Part shown: in pieces, positions 1 through 5,689 of the stretch
How positions within the stretch are numbered: position 1 is the first letter of the stretch
Layout: each line of letters opens with the position of its first letter
NCBI GenBank assembly: GCA_913020095.1
Contig: CAJWAH010000038.1
Coordinates: 1-10,650 of the forward strand
DNA from: an uncultured Synechococcus sp.
GTDB taxonomy: Bacteria > Cyanobacteriota > Cyanobacteriia > PCC-6307 > Cyanobiaceae
DNA length: 10,650 nt
Reading direction: 5' to 3'
Made by a program: the position numbers and the translations under genes
The notes under the pieces: generated by a model
Seen by the model: the letters and a program-made list of their open reading frames with translations, nothing else
Database searches by the model: none
What the model was told of the DNA's origin: nothing

Positions 1-821
1 AGTAGTTGTTCTTTGGCGAGTTGCAGCCGTCCAGTGGCATCGGGCGCCGCTGGAATTGGCAACCCCCTGAGCTCGGCATCGATCTGCCCCACCAGCCAAG
101 GCGCCCCCATGCTGCCGCGGCCCACCATCACCCCATCGGCGCCGGTGATGGCCAGGCAGCGCTGGGCATCGGCTGGGGTGTTGATGTCGCCATTGGCGAT
201 CACCGGGATTGTGAGTGCCGCCTTGACCTGGGCAATCGCTTGCCAGTCGGCATGGCCTTTAAAGCCCTGCTCGCGGGTGCGGCCATGCAGGGTGAGGAGC
301 TGAGCGCCGGCATCTTGCAGTTGTTGGCACCAGGTGAGCGGATCGGCATCGCTGCCGCACCAGCCCAGCCGGGTTTTGACCGTGACGGGCAGTTGCACCG
401 CCTGGCTGACGGCCTCCACGATCCGGGCCGCCAGATCAGGTTCACGAATCAGGCCGCTGCCGCCGCCTTTTTTGGCGATTTTTTTGACCGGGCAGCCCAT
501 ATTGATGTCGATCAAAAAGGCTCCGGCGTCTTGGGCGCGCTTGGCGGCTTCGGCCATGGCCTGCGGCCGGTGATCAAACAGCTGCACGCCAATGGGGCCT
601 TCTTCTGCGGCCAATTCCTCCACTTTTCCGCGGCCATGGCCCATCTCCAGGCTGGTGGCATTCACCATCTCGGTGAACAGCAGGGCATCCGGGCACCAGC
701 GCCGCACCAGGCGGCGGAAGACGCGATCAGACACACCAGCCAGCGGTGACTGCAGCACGCGGCTGCGCAGCTGGCGCGAAACGCCATGGCCTGGAAGCTG
801 GAGCGGCGTGGAGGCGAGCAT
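1..821 (-). CDS. dusB: tRNA-dihydrouridine synthase, DusB/NifR3 type (3' end cut by window edge)
   Basis: This FMN- and NADPH-dependent enzyme of the cytoplasm reduces uridine to dihydrouridine in the D-loop of tRNA. Reading the minus strand from ATG at 821 gives 273 codons without a stop to the window edge, so the C-terminus is missing. Visible TIM-barrel signatures are SPLAGVSDRVFRRL (about residues 25-38), a TEMVNATSL segment (50-58), VQLFDH (79-84) and DINMGCPVKK (105-114), in which Cys110 is the expected catalytic acid. Later come VIANGDI and ITGADGVMVGRG, the FMN phosphate-binding end of the barrel. The order and wording match DusB/NifR3 better than DusA or DusC, but which tRNA position it modifies cannot be told from sequence. 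The start was chosen because the preceding in-frame codons look non-conserved and the ATG lies next to the divergent DUF1823 gene. The symbol is a family-level assignment. Confidence 0.9.
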   Translation of the reverse strand, partial: MLASTPLQLPGHGVSRQLRSRVLQSPLAGVSDRVFRRLVRRWCPDALLFTEMVNATSLEMGHGRGKVEELAAEEGPIGVQLFDHRPQAMAEAAKRAQDAGAFLIDINMGCPVKKIAKKGGGSGLIREPDLAARIVEAVSQAVQLPVTVKTRLGWCGSDADPLTWCQQLQDAGAQLLTLHGRTREQGFKGHADWQAIAQVKAALTIPVIANGDINTPADAQRCLAITGADGVMVGRGSMGAPWLVGQIDAELRGLPIPAAPDATGRLQLAKEQL

Positions 822-827
822 GGCTCC

Positions 828-1295
828 ATGCTGCCGATTGATGTGTCCGAGCTTTGGCCCCTCAGCCGTGAGCTGCTGCTGCAGATCCTTGAAGATCGCT
901 GCAGCGATCAGTTCGTTTGCGAACGGATCTGGGAACGCTTGGGGTATGTGCCTGCTGCAGAGCACTGGGCGGCTGGGGGCAACACCCCAGCGGAGTGGGC
1001 TGAAGCGTTCCCGCAAGCTCCCCAGGTGATTGCGGAGCGCCCTGCATCGGTGCGCCTCACCCGCTCCATCGCCAAGGAGCACAAGCAACTGCTGAAGCAG
1101 CAGCTGCAGTTCGCCGGCTACCGCATTGGTGAGCTCTATCCGCGCCGCACGCGCCGCGCCACGGCGGTGAGTTGGCTGCTGGCTTGGCTGGCTGAGCGCT
1201 CAGAAGCACTTAAGGAACAGGGCCCCCTGGCGCCGGAGTTGCCGGTGCCAAAGGACCCTGTGAGCGGGCATCCCGGCGATCGCGCTGTGGCCTGA
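828..1295 (+). CDS. DUF1823 family protein, cyanobacterial, unknown function
   Basis: A 155-residue soluble protein that I recognise as DUF1823, a family typical of cyanobacteria with no known activity. Conserved-looking parts are the N-terminal LPIDVSELWPL, a central WAEAFPQAPQVIAERPASV segment (about 57-75), the LTRSIAKEHKQLLKQQL block (77-93) and a C-terminal GYRIGELYPRRTRRATA stretch (97-113) followed by a WLLAWL helix. It is basic in the middle and has no membrane segment or signal peptide. An in-frame ATG at 786 would add 14 residues but would overlap the divergent dus gene. I prefer ATG 828 because family members begin close to this LPxD motif; a GGAGG lies at 810-814, rather far upstream. 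It is divergent from dus with 6 bp between the start codons and convergent with the transpeptidase gene, 13 bp away. The C-terminal tail after residue 125 is Pro-rich and probably variable. Confidence 0.85.
   Translation: MLPIDVSELWPLSRELLLQILEDRCSDQFVCERIWERLGYVPAAEHWAAGGNTPAEWAEAFPQAPQVIAERPASVRLTRSIAKEHKQLLKQQLQFAGYRIGELYPRRTRRATAVSWLLAWLAERSEALKEQGPLAPELPVPKDPVSGHPGDRAVA
894..909. repeat. Perfect 16-bp palindrome inside the DUF1823 gene
   Basis: GATCGCTGCAGCGATC reads the same on both strands. It lies within codons of the DUF1823 gene, about 70 bp downstream of that start and upstream of the dus start on the other strand. It contains a PstI-type core (CTGCAG) flanked by GATCG/CGATC and resembles an extended relative of the cyanobacterial HIP1 repeat (GCGATCGC), with the two halves split by CTGCAG. 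The symmetry is seen directly; whether it binds anything is unknown. Confidence 0.6.
1276..1283. repeat. HIP1 octamer (GCGATCGC)
   Basis: A perfect copy of the highly iterated palindrome HIP1, which is abundant in many cyanobacterial genomes. It sits in the last codons of the DUF1823 gene. A second copy lies in sepF at 5264-5271. The two copies support a cyanobacterial origin; no local function is claimed. Confidence 0.8.
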
Positions 1296-1308
1296 TCGGC
1301 CGCGGCGC

Positions 1309-1716
1309 TCAGGTCTGAATCGTGATGGGGGTGCCGGTTTTGGTGCGGTGGAACAGCCACTTGGCCTGCACCGTTGGCATGCGCACGCAACCGTGGCTGC
1401 GGGGAACGCCATAGGCCTGGCCGGCTGCTTCCTGCCAAGGGGCGCCATGCATGCAGATCATGCCGCCGGGAACGCACATGGCCCAGGGCACACCAGGGGC
1501 CACATAGCCGCGTCCGCGCATGGTCACGGAGCGATGCTTGGACTGCACCTTGCTGCTGAAGGTGGGGGTCGGAGTCGATGCCTTGCCAGAGCTCACCGGA
1601 ATGGTGCGCACCAGCTGCGGACCGTTGTAGGCGTACAGCTTCTGGTCGGAAAGGTCGACCACGATGCTGGTGATGATGAGATCGATCATCGGTGAGCGAC
1701 GGGGTGGAACGCCCAT
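1309..1716 (-). CDS. L,D-transpeptidase (YkuD domain), short form without signal peptide
   Basis: YkuD-type L,D-transpeptidases are cysteine enzymes that form 3-3 crosslinks in peptidoglycan or attach proteins to it, normally outside the cytoplasmic membrane. The protein is 135 residues from ATG 1716, or 126 from ATG 1689. It is almost only the catalytic domain. The N-terminus IIVDLSDQ-like strand and LYAYNG are followed by PVSSGK (about 40-45), then PGGMICMHG and the hallmark SHGCVRM, with a His about 18 residues upstream of the active-site Cys (about residue 110). These are all residues expected for activity. An in-frame TAG at 1722-1720 lies directly upstream of a possible GTG (1719), so no N-terminal signal peptide can be gained by moving the start. 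The MIDLIITSIVVDL segment is too short and too acidic to be a clear signal. Export is therefore unexplained. The gene is monocistronic, convergent with DUF1823 and divergent from der. Confidence 0.88.
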   Translation of the reverse strand: MGVPPRRSPMIDLIITSIVVDLSDQKLYAYNGPQLVRTIPVSSGKASTPTPTFSSKVQSKHRSVTMRGRGYVAPGVPWAMCVPGGMICMHGAPWQEAAGQAYGVPRSHGCVRMPTVQAKWLFHRTKTGTPITIQT

Positions 1717-1725
1717 CACCTAGCG

Positions 1726-1747
1726 AGAGAAAAAGGTTCTTTTCTCT
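1726..1747. repeat. Stem-loop with perfect 8-bp arms upstream of the transpeptidase start
   Basis: AGAGAAAA at 1726-1733 is exactly complementary to TTTTCTCT at 1740-1747, with a 6-nt loop (AGGTTC). It begins about 10 bp upstream of the transpeptidase ATG and would lie in that gene's 5' leader, or act as a protein-binding site in DNA. The arms are AT-rich, so the RNA hairpin would be weak. It is not followed by a usable T-tract in the sense expected for a terminator of either flanking gene. Confidence 0.45.
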
Positions 1748-1887
1748 GAACGGACGTAATCTCTTCGGCTTGATTAAGGCTCGTCAGAGTAAATTAGACG
1801 CTTTTATTATTATTTTTTGAGCGAAAAATAGCCCCAGTGGCTGAGCCCGCTTAGGGCCGGCCTGTAGGGTTTAAACAACGTAAAAAC

Positions 1888-1894
1888 GAGAGGA
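1888..1894 (+). promoter_or_regulatory. Ribosome binding site of der
   Basis: GAGAGGA lies 8 nt before the GTG at 1903 and supports that non-ATG start codon over any later in-frame start. The first strand of the GTPase domain ([13 protein letters not shown]) begins only a few residues into the protein, so the start cannot lie much further downstream. Confidence 0.65.
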
Positions 1895-1902
1895 ACGCAG
1901 CC

Positions 1903-3261
1903 GTGGCCCTGCCGGTGGTGGCCATCATCGGACGGCCCAACGTGGGCAAGTCCACTTTGGTGAATCGTCTGTGCCGCAGTCGCGACGCGATCGTCCATGA
2001 CGAGCCGGGTGTCACCCGCGACCGCACCTACCAAGAGGGTTTTTGGGGTGGCCGCACCTTTCGGGTGGTGGACACCGGTGGCTTGGTGTTCGACGACGAC
2101 AGCGAATTTCTGCCGGAGATCCGCGAGCAGGCCAGCTTGGCGATGGCCGAAGCCTGCGTGGCCCTGGTGATTGTTGATGGCCAGCAGGGGCTCACGGCCG
2201 CCGATGAAGCCATTGCCGCTTGGTTGCGCCAGCAGAAGTGTCCGGTGTTGTTGGGCGTCAATAAATGCGAGTCGCCTGAGCAGGGCTTGGCCATGGCGGC
2301 TGAGTTCTGGTCGCTCGGCTTGGGCGAGCCCAAGCCCATCTCCGCGATCCATGGCGCCGGCACCGGCGACCTGCTCGATCAGGTGCTCGACTTTTTGCCT
2401 CCGCAAGATGAAGAGGAGGCTGCTGAGCCCATTCAGATGGCCATCGTTGGGCGCCCCAACGTTGGCAAGAGCAGCCTGCTCAACACCGTCTGCGGTGAGA
2501 ACAGGGCCATCGTTAGCCCCATTCGCGGCACCACCCGCGACACCATCGACACCAGCATCGAGCGGGAGGGCCAGAGCTGGAAGCTCCTCGATACCGCCGG
2601 CATTCGCCGGCGCCGCAGCGTTAACTACGGCCCGGAGTTTTTTGGCATCAACCGCAGCTTCAAAGCCATCGAGCGCAGCGATGTGTGTGTGCTGGTGATT
2701 GACGCGGAAGAAGGTGTCACCGAGCAGGATCAGCGCCTAGCAGGCCGCATTGAAGAGGAGGGCCGGGCCTGCCTGGTGGTGGTCAATAAGTGGGACCTGG
2801 TGGAGAAGGACAGCCACACCATGCCGGCGATGGAGAAGGAGCTGCGCAGCAAGCTCTATTTCCTCGAGTGGGCTCCGATGCTGTTCATCTCAGCGCTCAC
2901 GGGCCAGCGGGTGGAGCGCATCTTCCCCTTGGCCGTGCTGGCGGTGGAACAGCACCGCCGCCGGGTCTCCACGGCAGTGGTCAATGAGGTGCTGCAGGAG
3001 GCCTTGAGTTGGCGCAGCCCCCCCACCACCCGGGGAGGCCGGCAAGGGCGGCTCTACTACGGCACCCAGGTGGCGGTGCGACCACCCAGCTTCACGTTGT
3101 TCGTCAACGAGCCCAAACTGTTCGGCGACACCTACCGCCGTTACGTGGAGCGCCAGATCCGCCAGGGCCTTGGTTTTGAGGGCTCGCCCGTGCGCCTGTT
3201 TTGGCGCGGTAAGCAACAACGGGATGCCGAACGGGATCAGGCCCGTGCTGCCAGCCGCTAA
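1903..3261 (+). CDS. der: Ribosome-assembly GTPase Der (EngA)
   Basis: Der is an essential double GTPase that acts in maturation of the 50S ribosomal subunit. The 452-residue length is typical. The first GTPase domain has G1 GRPNVGKS (10-17), G2 Thr in GVTRD (36-40), G3 DTGG (57-60) and a G4 that reads NKCE (120-123) instead of the usual NKxD. The second domain has G1 GRPNVGKS (183-190), GTTRD (209-213), G3 DTAG (230-233) and a standard NKWD (295-298). The C-terminal KH-like domain (about 355-436) includes [20 protein letters not shown]. Start is GTG at 1903 with a Shine-Dalgarno sequence 8 nt upstream. It opens the plus-strand gene string. Its TAA stop overlaps the next ATG by one base (TAATG), so translation of the two genes is probably coupled. 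NKCE appears to be a cyanobacterial lineage feature rather than damage. Confidence 0.97.
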   Translation: MALPVVAIIGRPNVGKSTLVNRLCRSRDAIVHDEPGVTRDRTYQEGFWGGRTFRVVDTGGLVFDDDSEFLPEIREQASLAMAEACVALVIVDGQQGLTAADEAIAAWLRQQKCPVLLGVNKCESPEQGLAMAAEFWSLGLGEPKPISAIHGAGTGDLLDQVLDFLPPQDEEEAAEPIQMAIVGRPNVGKSSLLNTVCGENRAIVSPIRGTTRDTIDTSIEREGQSWKLLDTAGIRRRRSVNYGPEFFGINRSFKAIERSDVCVLVIDAEEGVTEQDQRLAGRIEEEGRACLVVVNKWDLVEKDSHTMPAMEKELRSKLYFLEWAPMLFISALTGQRVERIFPLAVLAVEQHRRRVSTAVVNEVLQEALSWRSPPTTRGGRQGRLYYGTQVAVRPPSFTLFVNEPKLFGDTYRRYVERQIRQGLGFEGSPVRLFWRGKQQRDAERDQARAASR

Positions 3262-4142
3262 TGGATTGGCTGCGGCAGCTTCCCCTGGGCCAGTACGTGG
3301 CTGGTCGCCGCGGTTGGCTGCGGCGGCTTGATCCCAGGCTCAAATACGCCTGGAGCTTGGCTTTTCTGCTCACTCCCATCCTGGCTTCGCCTTGGTGGCG
3401 GCTGGCCTTGGTGGGCCTGCTGCTGCTGATCACCTTGGCCAGTGGTTTGCCCTGGCGTTTGTGGCGCCGCAGCGTGCCGTTGCTGCTGTCGCTCAGCTTG
3501 GCGGTGGGCCTGTTGGCGGCTGTGTTGCCCTCCCCCCGCGAGCAGCCGCAGCCAGTGCAGCGCCCGCCCCAGGAGCTGCAACTCAGCCAGCCCCTGCCGG
3601 CCCCGCCGGCCTGGGAGCTGTGGCAAGCGGGCCCCCTGCGCATCACGCGCCGTTCAGCGGAGCTCGGCGTGAACAGCGCCACCTTGTTGTTCACGGTGAT
3701 GCAGAGCGCCAATCTGCTGCTGGTGAGCACGCCTCCAGAAGCCTTGGCCTGGGGTCTCACGGCTCTCTTGACCCCCTTGGCCTGGTTGGGCGTGCCGGTG
3801 GAGCGCCTTGGCTTTCAGCTGCTCTTGGCCCTGCGTTTTTTGCCCTTGGTGCAGGAGGAATTGCAAAACCTGCTGCGGGCTGTGGCCACCCGCGCTTTGA
3901 ATCTCAAGCAGTTGGGCTGGCGCGGAGCCACCAACCTGGTGCTGGCGGTGGGTGAGCGTTTGCTGGCCAATGTGCTGCTGCGCGCTGAGCAAGGCGCCGA
4001 GGCGTTGCAGGCCCGAGGGGGGCAGTGGAGAGCCCCGTCCCAACTGCGATTACCGCCGCCGGCAGCCGCTGGGCTCAACGCTTTGGCCTTGGCGGGTTTG
4101 TTGCTGTTGCTGGCAATGCGCTGGCGCTACGGCAGGATTTAG
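3261..4142 (+). CDS. CbiQ-family ECF transporter transmembrane (T) component
   Basis: T components of energy-coupling-factor transporters couple ATPase subunits to a substrate-binding S component for uptake of vitamins or metal ions. The 293-residue protein has the N-terminal DPRLKY motif (24-29), hydrophobic segments at about 30-62, 71-89, 140-156 and 160-196, and a cytoplasmic helical region 197-255. That region carries the family coupling motifs, here TRAL in RAVATRALN (207-214) and a clear ARG in LQARGGQ (249-255). A final membrane helix lies at about 268-286. An unusual Pro/Gln-rich stretch (about 90-118) sits between the second and third hydrophobic parts. The ATG overlaps the der stop by one base, and pipX follows after 17 nt. 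No ATPase or S-component gene is nearby, so it is probably a solitary T subunit that partners proteins encoded elsewhere. Substrate cannot be predicted; the cobalt label implied by CbiQ should not be carried over. Confidence 0.87.
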   Translation: MDWLRQLPLGQYVAGRRGWLRRLDPRLKYAWSLAFLLTPILASPWWRLALVGLLLLITLASGLPWRLWRRSVPLLLSLSLAVGLLAAVLPSPREQPQPVQRPPQELQLSQPLPAPPAWELWQAGPLRITRRSAELGVNSATLLFTVMQSANLLLVSTPPEALAWGLTALLTPLAWLGVPVERLGFQLLLALRFLPLVQEELQNLLRAVATRALNLKQLGWRGATNLVLAVGERLLANVLLRAEQGAEALQARGGQWRAPSQLRLPPPAAAGLNALALAGLLLLLAMRWRYGRI

Positions 4143-4159
4143 AGGTTCTGGCCGCAGGC

Positions 4160-4426
4160 ATGAGCGTCGAGCGTTATCTCAATCACCCCACCTTCGGGAT
4201 GCTCTACCGCGTCTGCCCGGTTCCAAGTGGTGAGGAGATCTACGCCACGCTCTATGCCCAGCGGATGTTTTTTCGCGTTACCTCCCAGCCGCAGGGAACC
4301 AGCTTTGAAGCGATGCCGTTTTCCGATGCGCGTCATCACGCTGAACAAAACCTGCTGCGCTTGAGGCGCAATCAGTCGCCGGAGCTGCCGCTCTGGAAAA
4401 AGCTGTTTGATCAGACCTTCATCTGA
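4160..4426 (+). CDS. pipX: PipX, co-activator of NtcA and partner of PII
   Basis: PipX is a small cyanobacterial regulator. When 2-oxoglutarate is high (nitrogen shortage) it binds NtcA and boosts transcription; when nitrogen is sufficient it is held by the PII protein GlnB. The 88-residue product matches the family along its length. The N-terminal Tudor-like half contains YLNHPTFGMLYRVC (6-19) and the strongly conserved LYAQRMFFRVT (31-41), and the C-terminal helical half contains DARHHAEQNLLRLRR (56-70) and ends LFDQTFI. I chose ATG 4160 because the family starts only a few residues before YLNHPTFG. An upstream in-frame extension into the cbiQ region is not family-like. No strong Shine-Dalgarno sequence is visible, so translation may depend on cbiQ 17 nt upstream. 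pipY begins 3 nt after the stop, which is the conserved pipX-pipY arrangement. Confidence 0.95.
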   Translation: MSVERYLNHPTFGMLYRVCPVPSGEEIYATLYAQRMFFRVTSQPQGTSFEAMPFSDARHHAEQNLLRLRRNQSPELPLWKKLFDQTFI

Positions 4427-4429
4427 ATC

Positions 4430-5068
4430 GTGGGCAGCCTGGCGCAGCGGTATGAAGCGATCCTGCAGGAGTTGCCAGCCGGGGTGAAGCTGTTGGCGGT
4501 GAGCAAGGGGCGCTCCGCCGCTGAGATTCGCGCTCTTTATGGGTTAGGGCAGCGCAGCTTCGGGGAAAGCCGGGTGCAGGAAGCGGCGTTGAAGCAGCAA
4601 GAGCTCGCCGATCTCGCCGATCTCGACTGGCAGTTCATCGGCCGCCTGCAGGCCAACAAAGTGCGCCCTGTGCTCAAGGCGTTCAGCACGATTCATGCCG
4701 TCGATAGCCTCAGCCTGGCTGCGCGCATCAGCCGCATCGCCGGCGAGCTGGCGATGTGTCCGCAGCTCTATCTGCAGTTGAAGTTGCGTCCTGATGCCAA
4801 CAAAGCGGGGTTGAGTTGGCTAGAGGCCCAATCCCTCTGGCCGCAGCTGCAAAGCCTGCCCCATGTGCACTGGCAGGGGGTGATGGTGATCCCGCCGCGC
4901 GAGCTGGCTGAGCAGGAGTTACGTGCCTTGTTCGCTGAAGCGGTGGGCCATGCAGACGGTCTCGGTTTGGCCGGTCGCTCGATGGGAATGAGCGGTGATT
5001 GGCCATTGGCAGCCCAGCAGGGCAGCACGGTGGTGCGAGTGGGCAGTGCGCTGTTTGGTTCGGATTAA
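4430..5068 (+). CDS. pipY: PipY, YggS/PLPBP-family pyridoxal-phosphate homeostasis protein
   Basis: Members of this family bind PLP without a known enzymatic reaction and keep vitamin B6 and amino-acid pools in balance. In cyanobacteria the gene pairs with pipX. The 212-residue protein is a single alanine-racemase-like barrel. Lys26 in LLAVSKG (21-27) is the expected Schiff-base lysine. Other family marks are FGESRVQEA (44-52), WQFIGRLQANK (67-77), the GLSWLEAQ region, SMGMSGDW near the end (phosphate-binding part of the barrel) and the terminal VRVGSALFG. The usual Asn in the FGEN motif is Ser here. The start is GTG 4430, 3 nt after the pipX stop; there is no separate promoter space, so the two are co-transcribed. 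An in-frame 9-nt tandem repeat (4604-4621) gives the LADLAD sequence at about 59-64. Confidence 0.94.
   Translation: MGSLAQRYEAILQELPAGVKLLAVSKGRSAAEIRALYGLGQRSFGESRVQEAALKQQELADLADLDWQFIGRLQANKVRPVLKAFSTIHAVDSLSLAARISRIAGELAMCPQLYLQLKLRPDANKAGLSWLEAQSLWPQLQSLPHVHWQGVMVIPPRELAEQELRALFAEAVGHADGLGLAGRSMGMSGDWPLAAQQGSTVVRVGSALFGSD
4604..4626 (+). repeat. Short in-frame tandem repeat in pipY
   Basis: CTCGCCGAT occurs twice in a row (4604-4612 and 4613-4621), followed by the first five bases of a third unit. It encodes Leu-Ala-Asp twice and then Leu-Asp. Unit length is a multiple of three, so copy-number change would not break the frame. It lies in the linker just before the conserved WQFIG strand of PipY. 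Confidence 0.6.
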
Positions 5069-5076
5069 GCGGTGAC

Positions 5077-5088
5077 CAGTTGCAACTG
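5077..5088. repeat. 12-bp perfect palindrome between pipY and sepF
   Basis: CAGTTGCAACTG is a perfect inverted repeat located 8 bp after the pipY stop codon. A second overlapping pairing is possible (CCAGT 5076-5080 with ACTGG 5089-5093, 8-nt loop). There is no T-tract after it, so it does not look like a factor-independent terminator. Its position suggests either an operator for sepF or a weak RNA hairpin that separates the pipX-pipY message from sepF-proC. Confidence 0.5.
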
Positions 5089-5108
5089 ACTGGCGCAGAC
5101 GCTATTCA
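5080..5108 (+). promoter_or_regulatory. Possible sepF promoter (weak -35/-10 pair)
   Basis: TTGCAA at 5080-5085 and TATTCA at 5103-5108 are separated by 17 bp, the ideal spacing for a sigma-70-type promoter, but they match the consensus at only four and three of six positions. The -35-like box lies inside the 12-bp palindrome at 5077-5088, which would place a bound protein over the promoter. Transcription would start around 5115. The spacing is seen; the function is inferred. Confidence 0.3.
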
Positions 5109-5122
5109 AGGACATCACCACA

Positions 5123-5128
5123 AAGGGG
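5123..5128 (+). promoter_or_regulatory. Ribosome binding site of sepF
   Basis: AAGGGG lies 9 nt before GTG 5138 and supports that codon as the sepF start. The protein then begins with the short amphipathic helix expected of SepF. Confidence 0.55.
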
Positions 5129-5137
5129 CTCACGGCG

Positions 5138-5689
5138 GTGTCCATTTTTTCTCGTCTCAAGAAGGTTGTCGCTGGTGACGACTACCTCGATGACGACTAC
5201 GGCACTGAGCTGGAGTATGAGGACGGCCTCGAGCCCTCCGATTCCACGCTTGATCGCGGCGGCGCGATCGCACCGATTGGCAGCTTCGACGATGGCGATC
5301 CCTTCGCGAGCTCCAACGTCATCGGCATGCCCGGCATCACCTCCGCTGCTGCGGAAGTTCTGGTGATGGAGCCGCGCAGCTTTGATGAGATGCCCAAAAC
5401 CATCCAGGCCCTGCGCGAGCGCAAGACCATCATCTTGAACCTGACGATGATGGAGCCCGATCAGGCTCAGCGCGCTGTGGACTTCGTTGCTGGTGGCACC
5501 TACGCCATCGATGGCCACCAAGAGCGTGTGGGCGAAAGCATCTTCCTGTTCGCCCCCAGCTGCGTGACGGTCACCACCGCTAGCAGTGAAGAATCCGCTG
5601 CCCCCAGCGTGATGGCCCGCGAAGAAGAAACAACAGCACCGGCGGCTCCGAGCCCGGCTTGGGGCACGCAGGATGCCATCAACGGCTGA
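5138..5689 (+). CDS. sepF: SepF, cell-division protein and FtsZ membrane anchor
   Basis: SepF tethers FtsZ to the membrane and organises the division ring; in cyanobacteria, which lack FtsA, it is a main anchor (known there also as Cdv2). The 183-residue product has the three expected parts. The N-terminal [11 protein letters not shown] (1-11) can form an amphipathic membrane-binding helix. An acidic and Gly/Ser-rich linker (about 13-70) begins with [17 protein letters not shown]. The conserved SepF core (about 73-143) contains [47 protein letters not shown] and IFLFAP. A Ser/Thr/Ala-rich tail (about 147-183) is probably disordered. The start is GTG 5138 with AAGGGG upstream. It lies 69 nt after pipY and overlaps proC by 17 nt, so proC is probably expressed from the same message. 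Confidence 0.95.
   Translation: MSIFSRLKKVVAGDDYLDDDYGTELEYEDGLEPSDSTLDRGGAIAPIGSFDDGDPFASSNVIGMPGITSAAAEVLVMEPRSFDEMPKTIQALRERKTIILNLTMMEPDQAQRAVDFVAGGTYAIDGHQERVGESIFLFAPSCVTVTTASSEESAAPSVMAREEETTAPAAPSPAWGTQDAING
5264..5271. repeat. HIP1 octamer (GCGATCGC)
   Basis: A second perfect HIP1 copy, located in the linker-encoding part of sepF, where it contributes codons for the Gly/Ala stretch before the conserved core. Together with 1276-1283 it is a lineage marker for cyanobacteria. Confidence 0.8.

Larger units (their letters stand above)
1717..1902. promoter_or_regulatory. Intergenic region between transpeptidase gene and der, AT-rich, probable divergent promoters
   Basis: This 186-bp gap is the longest in the window and clearly more AT-rich than its surroundings, with a run of T and ATT repeats at about 1791-1830. 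It must carry the start signals for der to the right, and probably for the transpeptidase gene to the left. TTGATT at 1770-1775, TAAATT at 1790-1795 and TATTAT at 1805-1810 resemble promoter hexamers, but none pair at the usual 16-18 bp spacing, so no exact promoter is called. Between 1830 and 1857 the der leader can form two small hairpins (AGCC/GGCT and GCCC/GGGC). No NtcA-type GTA-N8-TAC site was seen here. Confidence 0.5.

Noticed and set aside
6..749. Long plus-strand open frame of 247 codons
   Set aside because: It is the complement of the dusB coding region, whose minus-strand translation has all the expected motifs. The plus-strand product is His/Gln/Ala-rich with no recognisable domain.
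1296..1308. Terminator between DUF1823 and the transpeptidase gene
   Set aside because: Only 13 bp separate the convergent stops, with no stem plus T-tract.
1348..1695. Plus-strand open frame opposite the transpeptidase
   Set aside because: The product is His/Ala/Gly-rich without domain features, while the other strand encodes an intact YkuD active site.
1830..1857. Factor-independent terminator upstream of der
   Set aside because: The two small GC hairpins have only 4-bp stems and are not followed by a T-tract on the plus strand; no gene ends nearby on that strand.
1717..1902. NtcA binding site (GTA-N8-TAC) before der or in the pipX leader
   Set aside because: I scanned this gap, the 17 bp before pipX and the pipY-sepF gap and found no match, so NtcA control of the string is not supported here.
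2260..2271. Damaged Der GTPase domain
   Set aside because: All other G motifs are intact and the Glu variant appears to be usual in this lineage, so this is not a pseudogene signal.
3104..3760. Minus-strand open frame of 218 codons across the der-cbiQ junction
   Set aside because: It spans the end of der and the start of the T component, both clearly real, and gives a low-complexity Arg/Ser-rich product. It is a GC-driven shadow frame.
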